A DNA stretch of 6,584 nt, from contig JAUWDC010000068.1 in NCBI GenBank assembly GCA_030608985.1, forward strand, positions 1 through 6,584, read 5' to 3'. The notes below the pieces were generated by a model, which had not been told where the DNA came from, ran no database searches, and saw only the letters and a list, made by a program, of their open reading frames with translations. The translations under genes and the position numbers were made by a program. Below, in pieces: positions 1-5,288 of the stretch. How positions within the stretch are numbered: the stretch's first letter is position 1; each line of letters begins with the position of its first letter. The stretch comes from Desulfobia sp. (lineage in GTDB: Bacteria; Desulfobacterota; Desulfobulbia; Desulfobulbales; SURF-16).

Positions 1-86
1 AAAGTACCCAGATAATTTCACTCAATGTTTTCCAGTTTCTTGTTTTTTCTGACAGCCTTTCAGTAGTAAGGCACTAAACCAATAAC

Positions 87-94
87 GAGGTGAT
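87..94 (+). promoter_or_regulatory. Ribosome binding site of the 71-aa gene
   Basis: GAGGTGAT lies just before the ATG at 98, with the AGG core seven bases from the start codon. It is the strongest Shine-Dalgarno match in the window and is the main reason to accept the short gene behind it as real. Confidence 0.75.
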
Positions 95-97
95 TCT

Positions 98-313
98 ATG
101 AAAACATGCAGCTTAAATGACTTTATGGCAGAACTTACCCCCTGGTTGGACAAGAATTACATTAAAAGAGCTTTTATGGACATAGAAAGGCGCTTCGTCC
201 TTGAGTTTAATGATGGAACGAAAAATGTATACCTCATTGATGACTGCACTGAAGACCAGATAAAAAACGTACTCAAGGACTTGAAGAAAAAAGGAATAGT
301 AACTGACGAATAA
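98..313 (+). CDS. Small hypothetical protein, 71 aa
   Basis: I do not recognise this family. The ATG follows a strong ribosome binding site, and the frame closes at TAA (311-313) without overlapping another gene, which supports coding. The protein is charged and soluble, with no signal peptide or membrane segment. Residues about 1-28 look helical. Residues about 30-47 (RRFVLEFNDGTKNVYLIDD) look like a beta-hairpin with a DGT turn, and about 51-66 (TEDQIKNVLKDLKKKG) like a basic amphipathic helix. This would be a small alpha-beta fold, perhaps a binding or regulatory protein, but no catalytic motif is visible. Its stop lies only 13 bases from the stop of the convergent ABC gene, with no terminator between them. 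Its promoter is not clear in the 97 bases present upstream. Confidence 0.7.
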   Translation: MKTCSLNDFMAELTPWLDKNYIKRAFMDIERRFVLEFNDGTKNVYLIDDCTEDQIKNVLKDLKKKGIVTDE

Positions 314-326
314 GCTGGAATATCGA

Positions 327-2135
327 TCAGATTGTATCTTCCTTGTTCCTTGCCAATTGTAAATTATGGAGATGTTGATAAAGGCCTCCTTTTCTCATTA
401 ACTCAGTATGACTGCCCTGTTCAACAATTGTCCCCTGCTCCATGACCAGAATATTATCAGCACTTCGAATTGTGGAAAGGCGGTGAGCAATGACGATGCT
501 TGTACGATTGGCAAGGGTGGAACGTATAGCACGATCGATCAATATTTCAGTTGCCGAATCAACGCTGGAAGTCGCCTCATCAAGAATAAGTAATTTCGGA
601 TTCCGGGCAAGGACCCGGGCAAAAGTAAGAAGCTGCTTTTGGCCAGAAGAAAGATCAACACCTCCCTCACCTATTTTTGTGTCCAGGCCATCAGGGAGCT
701 GCTGTATGAGATGGCTGAGCTGTGCCTTGTCTATGACTTCATTAAATTCCTCATCCTCCATTTCCCTATCAAGAAGAATGTTTTCCCGTATCGTACCCGC
801 TATTATTAAGACATCCTGCATGACCAGACCAATCTGCTGCCGGAGCCACAGAGTATCAAGCGTGCGAATGTCCTGGCCATCGATAAAAATTTTCCCCTGA
901 TCCGGCTCATAAAACCGTTCAAGAAGATTGACAATTGTCGATTTGCCGGATCCTGTTGCCCCGACTATGGCTAAAGTCTGACCCGGCAGCACAGTGAATG
1001 ACAGGTCTTGGAGAACAGTCTGGCCGGCATCATAGCCAAAATGTACTTTATGAAAGATAACGTTTCCTTGTATATCTGCCGTCCCTTTCTTTGCATTCTC
1101 AGTTGAAACGAGAGAGGGGGTATCCAGTAGCTGAAAAATACGCTCTGCTGAAGCCATTGCCGACTGAACAATGGAATATTTCTGGGAAAGCTCCCGAATC
1201 GGCTGAAAGAAAAGGCGCATATAGGCGATAAATGCTGCGAGGTCCCCAATTGTCATGTGCTGCTGGATGATCTGTCCTCCTCCGTACCAGATAATACAAC
1301 CGGTGGAAATGGCACTGAACAGCTCAATAGCAGGCATAAAAAGGGCAAAAATTTTAATTTGATAGAGATTGCTCCGCAGATAGGCGTTATTGAGTTCTTT
1401 AAATTTTGTATAGGTATCAGATTCCCGTAGGAAAAGCTGAATGACGGCAACACCTGAAATCGACTCCTGCAGGTAGGCGTTAATCCGGGCGATTTGGGTC
1501 CTGATGGTGCGGAATGCATCTCTGGCCAATCGACTGAACCAGAGAGTATTTACGGTAATCAAGGGAAGCAAAAGGCTTAGAATGAGGGCAAGTCGCCAAT
1601 TCATCCAGAACAGAATAGACAATATCCCCACTAGCTTTATAGAGTCATTGAAAAGGGTGACAATAACCGAGGTGAACATTTCATGCATGTTCTGGATATC
1701 GTTTGTCAGTCGGGTGACCAGTTTTCCACTGGGATTGTTGTGAAAAAAGGTAAGATCCAACTGCACCATATGACTGAAAAGCTGTTGACGCATCTGGTGC
1801 ATAATGGTCTGTCCTGTCCACTCAAGAATGACAACCTGAAAAAAATTAGCAATAAATCCAAGAATGACAGCACTGATAAATATCGACGCCAACTTACCAA
1901 GACCACTCATGGCTTCAGCAGTCGCGATAGAAGTATTCACGATATAATTGTCGATACCGAATCGGACCAAATAGGGAAGAGCCAGGCTCGCTCCGATAAC
2001 AACAAATGACAGAGCAATAGCCCCGGTAAGTTTTATCCTGTGTGGCCAGGAATACGCTATGATACGCCTCCACAAACCTGTGTCGGCGACCTGTCCGAGA
2101 TGATCCTCTTCAAAATATCCATAGCCGTATCGCAT
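327..2135 (-). CDS. ABC exporter half-transporter, MdlB-like (catalytic-Glu subunit)
   Basis: This is a fused membrane-plus-ATPase half-transporter of the MsbA/MdlB exporter class, 602 aa, acting in the inner membrane. The membrane domain covers residues about 25-335 with roughly six hydrophobic segments (for example 37-57, 82-105, 155-177, 180-200, 262-285, 297-312). The ATPase domain has Walker A GATGSGKST (392-400), Q-loop Q440, a non-canonical signature LSSGQ (495-499), Walker B LLILDE with catalytic E520, D-loop SSVD and H-loop H551. The ATG has AAGG nine bases upstream. The upstream partner gene carries the complementary degenerate Walker B, so the two probably form a heterodimer like E. 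coli MdlAB, BmrCD or TM287/288. The substrate cannot be told from sequence; drugs, lipids or peptides are all possible. A 152-bp insertion now separates this gene from its partner. Confidence 0.93.
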   Translation of the reverse strand: MRYGYGYFEEDHLGQVADTGLWRRIIAYSWPHRIKLTGAIALSFVVIGASLALPYLVRFGIDNYIVNTSIATAEAMSGLGKLASIFISAVILGFIANFFQVVILEWTGQTIMHQMRQQLFSHMVQLDLTFFHNNPSGKLVTRLTNDIQNMHEMFTSVIVTLFNDSIKLVGILSILFWMNWRLALILSLLLPLITVNTLWFSRLARDAFRTIRTQIARINAYLQESISGVAVIQLFLRESDTYTKFKELNNAYLRSNLYQIKIFALFMPAIELFSAISTGCIIWYGGGQIIQQHMTIGDLAAFIAYMRLFFQPIRELSQKYSIVQSAMASAERIFQLLDTPSLVSTENAKKGTADIQGNVIFHKVHFGYDAGQTVLQDLSFTVLPGQTLAIVGATGSGKSTIVNLLERFYEPDQGKIFIDGQDIRTLDTLWLRQQIGLVMQDVLIIAGTIRENILLDREMEDEEFNEVIDKAQLSHLIQQLPDGLDTKIGEGGVDLSSGQKQLLTFARVLARNPKLLILDEATSSVDSATEILIDRAIRSTLANRTSIVIAHRLSTIRSADNILVMEQGTIVEQGSHTELMRKGGLYQHLHNLQLARNKEDTI

Positions 2136-2156
2136 AGCAGTCTACCTTTTTTGCTC

Positions 2157-2164
2157 CTGTGCTA
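2157..2164. repeat. Direct repeat CTGTGCTA, copy 1 (target-site duplication)
   Basis: CTGTGCTA here is repeated exactly at 2317-2324, on the other side of the 152-bp insertion. The base before each copy is also C, so the match can be read as 9 bp. The 8-bp reading makes both element ends begin with GTA. Collapsing the two copies restores an intact gene junction, which is what a target-site duplication predicts. Confidence 0.8.
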
Positions 2165-2272
2165 GTAACTCTTCAGCAGCACCCCATCTGCACACGATCA
2201 GACTGTCTCTCATAGATTTACTATAGTTCGGCTGTCTGCTTGTGCACATCTGGAGCACTGCTGAAGAGTTAC
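2165..2272. repeat. Long inverted repeat inside the insertion
   Basis: GTAACTCTTCAGCAG (2165-2179) is matched perfectly by its reverse complement at 2258-2272. Pairing continues imperfectly inward through CTCC/CCCC-like bases to TGCACA (2189-2194) with TGTGCA (2243-2248). The loop is about 48 bases. Transcribed within the ABC operon, this would make a long stem-loop between the two reading frames. No T-run follows it on the minus strand, so it is not a standard intrinsic terminator. Confidence 0.85.
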
Positions 2273-2316
2273 AGTCTGAGTTTTTCGTAATTCTCATCTT
2301 TTGGCTAAATAGATAC
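2165..2316. mobile_element. MITE-like insertion, 152 bp, IS66-like ends, between the two ABC genes
   Basis: The segment is bounded by the 8-bp direct repeat CTGTGCTA. Its left end reads GTAACTCTTCAGC, and the reverse complement of its right end reads GTATCTATTTAGC, matching at 10 of 13 positions. It is too short to code for a transposase. With the insertion and one repeat removed, the upstream ABC gene reads ...SIAQEQKR-TAG and the next ATG follows after six bases, a normal operon junction. IS66-family elements are known for ends starting GTAA and 8-bp duplications; assignment to that family is inference. The element supplies the present last three codons and stop of the upstream gene. An internal inverted repeat (2165-2179 with 2258-2272) would fold in the mRNA. 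A nested or internally rearranged element is possible. Confidence 0.75.
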
Positions 2317-4083
2317 CTGTGCTATGGACTGATGGGTATAGATTGTCCGATAGAATTCATTGATTTTCAGAAGATCTGTGTGGGTTCCCCGAGCGACGAT
2401 ACTCCCCTCATCCATGACAAGAATTTCCCGTGCCTCAACAAGAGGCGCCACACGGTGTGAGATGATGATACATGTTTTATCCTTCAGATAGGAAGCGATG
2501 GAACGAATGATCGCGTGTTCTGTTTTCATATCAACGGCAGACAGGCCATCATCAATAATAATAATTGGCCGATCAAGAATGAGTGCCCGGGCAAGGGCTA
2601 TCCTTTGGCGCTGGCCGCCTGAAAGCTTCACTCCTTTTTCCCCTATTCTTGCCTGATACCCACCTTCAATGGCCATGATTTCATCATGAACGGCAGCTGC
2701 CCGTGCCACCTCCTGTATGTGGACAAGGGAGGCGTCCTCCCTGCCAAGGGAAATATTGAACTGAATGGTATCAGAAAAAAGAGTTGTCTCCTGGGGGACA
2801 TAGGCAATGCTGCCCCTTACTTCAGACAAGGACAATGTATTAACATCACGGTCTCCCAAAAAAAACGTTCCGTCGGCAACAGGATAGAGACGGGTAAGAA
2901 TATTACACAGGGTCGTTTTTCCGGAACCTGTTTTGCCCACTATGCCCGTAAGTCCTGGAGCGATTTGAATATCCAGATCATTCAGGATCTTTTTTTGCTG
3001 ATCCGGATAGGCAAAGGAAAGGTGGTTCAGGGTAATTTTTTCAGCCCCAGGCAACGACAGGCCAGTTGCAGGGATATCCAGCAGCGCGGGCTTCGATTCC
3101 ATAATCTGCTGAATACGCCCTAACGATGTTGCACCTCGCTGAAAAAGATTTGCAACCCAACCTATGGCCATCATTGGCCACGTCAGCATGAAAAGATAGG
3201 AAATAAAGGCGATAAAATCTCCAATAGAAATAACCCCCTGCATTGTTAACCGACCGCCAAAAAACAAAATTAACAGCAGGGAGCAGTTGGCGACAAGACC
3301 GGAAAAGGGAAAAAGAACTCCCTGCACAACGGCAACTTTAAGGTTGTTGCGGACATACTCCTCTCCCATTCGACCGAACTGTTTTGACTGATAGGCCTCC
3401 TGGGTATATGCCTTTACCAGGTGGATAGAGGAAATCGTACTCCGGGCAAATTCAGTCATTTCGGAAAACTGCTCCTGAACTTTTTTAAATCGTGTATGCA
3501 GACGTGAAGAGAGCAATCGGGTTGCAAAAGCCAGTACCGGCATGGGTGCTACTGCAATAAGCATAAGAGTAGGACTTATATATGCCATAAAAGAAAGGGC
3601 GGCGATGGTCATAACGACAGCATCGACAAAAGCTATCAACCCCATGCCGCACGCCAGCTGAACTGCAGCAAGATCGTTGGAAGAAAGAGCCATAATTTCG
3701 CCGACGGGATGCCGCTTAAAAAACCTGGCGTCAAGGGTCAACAGGTGGGACATCATCCAGTCTCTCAGATCCCGCTCGAGCAAACGGGAAAAACCAATGA
3801 CCAGGTATCGCCATAAAAAGCGACAGATGGCAATACCAACAGCAATGATAAAAATATATAAGGCTATCGTGAGAAGTGTTGTTTCGGTTGCTGTCCCTTT
3901 GTCAAGACTATCAACAGCTTTTTTAACAAACCGGGGAATGAGAAGTTGTAGAAAGTCCACTCCCAGGAGAGCTGTAAAACCAAGGATGAGGCGAAGGCTA
4001 TATTGCCTGAAAAAAGGACCCAGAAAGGTAATGGTCTGTCGAATGGTCTTCGGGGGGATATGTTCTTTGGCTTCGGAGGACAA
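2305..4083 (-). CDS. ABC exporter half-transporter, MdlA-like (degenerate Walker B subunit)
   Basis: This 592-aa inner-membrane half-transporter is the partner of the MdlB-like protein downstream. Membrane segments fall at residues about 30-50, 72-93, 145-168, 170-190, 252-276 and 288-308. The ATPase domain shows Walker A GKTGSGKTT (383-391), Q-loop Q431, canonical signature LSGGQ (487-491), Walker B IIIIDD (507-512), D-loop SAVD and H-loop H543. D512 replaces the usual catalytic Glu, as in E. coli MdlA and other heterodimeric exporters. The start is TTG: an in-frame TAA lies just upstream, no ATG or GTG lies between, and AGGA sits nine bases before it. The 19-base gap to the preceding DUF2156 gene suggests co-transcription. 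The C-terminal VSI and the stop codon come from the inserted element; the ancestral end was probably EQKR. Confidence 0.92.
   Translation of the reverse strand: MSSEAKEHIPPKTIRQTITFLGPFFRQYSLRLILGFTALLGVDFLQLLIPRFVKKAVDSLDKGTATETTLLTIALYIFIIAVGIAICRFLWRYLVIGFSRLLERDLRDWMMSHLLTLDARFFKRHPVGEIMALSSNDLAAVQLACGMGLIAFVDAVVMTIAALSFMAYISPTLMLIAVAPMPVLAFATRLLSSRLHTRFKKVQEQFSEMTEFARSTISSIHLVKAYTQEAYQSKQFGRMGEEYVRNNLKVAVVQGVLFPFSGLVANCSLLLILFFGGRLTMQGVISIGDFIAFISYLFMLTWPMMAIGWVANLFQRGATSLGRIQQIMESKPALLDIPATGLSLPGAEKITLNHLSFAYPDQQKKILNDLDIQIAPGLTGIVGKTGSGKTTLCNILTRLYPVADGTFFLGDRDVNTLSLSEVRGSIAYVPQETTLFSDTIQFNISLGREDASLVHIQEVARAAAVHDEIMAIEGGYQARIGEKGVKLSGGQRQRIALARALILDRPIIIIDDGLSAVDMKTEHAIIRSIASYLKDKTCIIISHRVAPLVEAREILVMDEGSIVARGTHTDLLKINEFYRTIYTHQSIAQVSI
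2317..2324. repeat. Direct repeat CTGTGCTA, copy 2 (target-site duplication)
   Basis: This is the right-hand copy of the repeat at 2157-2164. It lies within the last codons of the upstream ABC gene (Ile-Ala-Gln on the minus strand), which marks the original target as the 3' end of that gene. Confidence 0.8.
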
Positions 4084-4102
4084 GGGTGTGGTTCCTGCAT
4101 TC

Positions 4103-4957
4103 CTATACAGCAGTTACTCTGTATTTTTTTACAAAATCAACAGGCCTGTAACTGATCTTCGCCTTGCGAAGCCCTTCATTGCCAAGATCCTGCTCTCTGT
4201 TAATCGTATCATATATTTCTGGAAGTATAGAGGCAAAAGCCTGATTCACAAACTGCCACAGCCCTTTATAATCCCGTATTGCTTTTTCAAAATGAACGAC
4301 AAAACTCCTGCCCAGGCTCAATTCCTCGCCTAGAGAATATGCAACCGGCTTCCCGTCAACATAGTAAATCCCCCCACATAGCTGCAGCTCTTCAGCCTTT
4401 TCCAAGGCTTCCTTTGCGGCGACATAATCCCCTGGTTCTTCCCGATTCTGTCTCCAAGAATTGAGAATTTGAATTGCGGCTGGGATATGCTCCTCCAGTA
4501 AGGGTCTCCCCTCATAGTTATAGTTGTTGAGGAAGGCGTTGAGGTGAGTACGCTTTTTATGAAACTTTTTACCGGTAAGTCCAGAGAGATCCCGGCGCGA
4601 ATAGAGATAATCAAAGTTATCTCTGTCTTCGGTAATTTTGTATCCCATTTTTGCCAGATGGTCTGCCTGTGACTCTGAGGCGCATTTCATTGCCGTATAG
4701 TGTGTAAACAAATCATCCAATTGTTTTTTGCTCTGCAAACCAAAAGGCAACATGAAAAATGGCGCCCCGTCATCCATTCCGGTAATGACACATTCATCGC
4801 CAAGATAGCAAATACGGTATTTATGGGTATGCCGGAACAGGTAGAGGTTGGCAAAAGTAAATTCGGAAATACCATCTGGTAATTTCTGAAACAGGGAGTG
4901 AAGCGTATCACGCATTGCCAGTGAAAGCTCAGCAGCCTGAGGATAGTGTGGAATCAT
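4103..4957 (-). CDS. DUF2156 / LPG-synthase C-terminal-like protein
   Basis: This 284-aa soluble protein resembles the DUF2156 family (COG4866-like), which has paired GNAT-type acyltransferase folds related to the C-terminal domain of lysyl-phosphatidylglycerol synthase. Family-like stretches are FDYLYS (115-120), GKKFHKKRTHLN (129-140), a central GGIYYVDGKPVAYSLGEEL region (about 195-213) and NREQDLGNEGLRKAK (253-267) ahead of a terminal KKYRV. There are no membrane segments, so it lacks the flippase half of MprF. The ATG at 4957 has a modest AGGG six bases upstream. It is the first gene of the minus-strand cluster, followed after 19 bases by the MdlA-like gene. Acyl or aminoacyl transfer is plausible from the fold, but the substrate is unknown, as is any link to the exporter beyond proximity. 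Confidence 0.85.
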   Translation of the reverse strand: MIPHYPQAAELSLAMRDTLHSLFQKLPDGISEFTFANLYLFRHTHKYRICYLGDECVITGMDDGAPFFMLPFGLQSKKQLDDLFTHYTAMKCASESQADHLAKMGYKITEDRDNFDYLYSRRDLSGLTGKKFHKKRTHLNAFLNNYNYEGRPLLEEHIPAAIQILNSWRQNREEPGDYVAAKEALEKAEELQLCGGIYYVDGKPVAYSLGEELSLGRSFVVHFEKAIRDYKGLWQFVNQAFASILPEIYDTINREQDLGNEGLRKAKISYRPVDFVKKYRVTAV

Positions 4958-4977
4958 AACGCACCCTGGTTTCTCTT

Positions 4978-5140
4978 ACCTGAATTGAGCGATTTTATGA
5001 CGAAGATATGTGCTGATATCTTGTGCGGTAAGGTTTTTCGAAAACCGCAGGCATACCCGTTGGTCTGTTGAGGATTTTCGGGAAGCCTTAGCGGACAAGA
5101 GATTAGTGCAGATCGAGTTAGAAAATCGCTCAACTCAGGT
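4978..5140. mobile_element. Candidate MITE, 163 bp, with 19-bp inverted ends
   Basis: ACCTGAATTGAGCGATTTT (4978-4996) and the reverse complement of 5122-5140 differ at one base in 19. CTT stands directly outside both ends (4975-4977 and 5141-5143), a possible 3-bp target duplication, though three bases can match by chance. The segment has no transposase-length frame. Removing it would leave an AT-rich TATATAAG box about 30 bases before the DUF2156 ATG on the minus strand. Alternatives are a native structured leader RNA or paired regulator binding sites. The inverted repeat is certain; its mobile nature is inference. Confidence 0.45.
5024..5049. repeat. Small hairpin with two alternative pairings
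   Basis: TGCGGT (5024-5029) pairs with ACCGCA (5044-5049). GGTTTT (5032-5037) can instead pair with AAAACC (5041-5046) around a TCG loop. Both use the ACC at 5044-5046, so the full stems exclude each other. It lies inside the candidate 163-bp element. No T-run suited to a terminator follows on either strand. Confidence 0.5.
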
Positions 5141-5181
5141 CTTATATACAAAATCACAATCTGTTCTCTGGCAAAATGGGC

Positions 5182-5208
5182 TTGCACAGAAACTGCTTCC
5201 CCTATAAA
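5182..5208 (+). promoter_or_regulatory. Possible nhaA promoter
   Basis: TTGCAC (5182-5187) and TATAAA (5203-5208) resemble sigma-70 -35 and -10 boxes. The spacer is 15 bases, or 16 if the -35 is read as CTTGCA, which is shorter than the preferred 17. Initiation here would give a leader of about 75 bases before nhaA. No NhaR-type regulator gene is in the window. Confidence 0.25.
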
Positions 5209-5277
5209 CTCCAACAGTTGCATGCTACTGCTTTTTAGAGGTGCAGGCAAGACCTGAGGCAGCCATATTAATATATT

Positions 5278-5283
5278 AAGGGA
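5278..5283 (+). promoter_or_regulatory. Ribosome binding site of nhaA
   Basis: AAGGGA lies five bases before the ATG at 5289. It supports this start over the later in-frame ATG at residue 83, which lies within the conserved NhaA core. Confidence 0.7.
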
Positions 5284-5288
5284 CACAC

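Larger units (their letters stand above)
4958..5288. other. Divergent intergenic region, 331 bp
   Basis: This gap lies between the start of the DUF2156 gene (minus) and the start of nhaA (plus), so it should hold both promoters. It contains a 163-bp segment with inverted ends (4978-5140), a small hairpin (5024-5049), a second 10-bp inverted repeat (5134-5143 with 5249-5258) and a possible nhaA promoter. Short open frames on both strands were examined, and none has a convincing ribosome binding site. An AT-rich stretch at 5142-5155 (TTATATACAAAATC) could serve a minus-strand promoter, but I see no good -35 partner. Confidence 0.7.

Noticed and set aside
54..75. Hairpin GCCTT/AAGGC upstream of the 71-aa gene as a terminator
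   Set aside because: The stem is only five base pairs with an eight-base loop and no T-run follows on either strand.
490..900. Long plus-strand open frames antisense to the ABC genes (for example 490-900, 2686-3123 and 3677-4333)
   Set aside because: They lie opposite well-supported ATPase and membrane-domain coding sequence, and their translations are Arg/Ser/Cys-rich shadows without domains.
4976..5098. A 40-codon minus-strand frame from TTG, ending RHKIAQFR just before the DUF2156 gene
   Set aside because: The end looks protein-like and sits where a small upstream gene could be, but there is no ribosome binding site and it lies almost wholly inside the inverted-repeat segment. It is worth checking only if relatives conserve it.
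4978..5140. Integron attC site
   Set aside because: GTTGAGC and GCTCAAT-like cores occur at the ends, but in the inside-out order relative to attC (RYYYAAC first, GTTRRRY last), and no cassette or integrase is present.
5010..5207. A 65-codon plus-strand frame starting GTG
   Set aside because: It has no ribosome binding site, crosses the right inverted-repeat arm, and has no recognisable domain.
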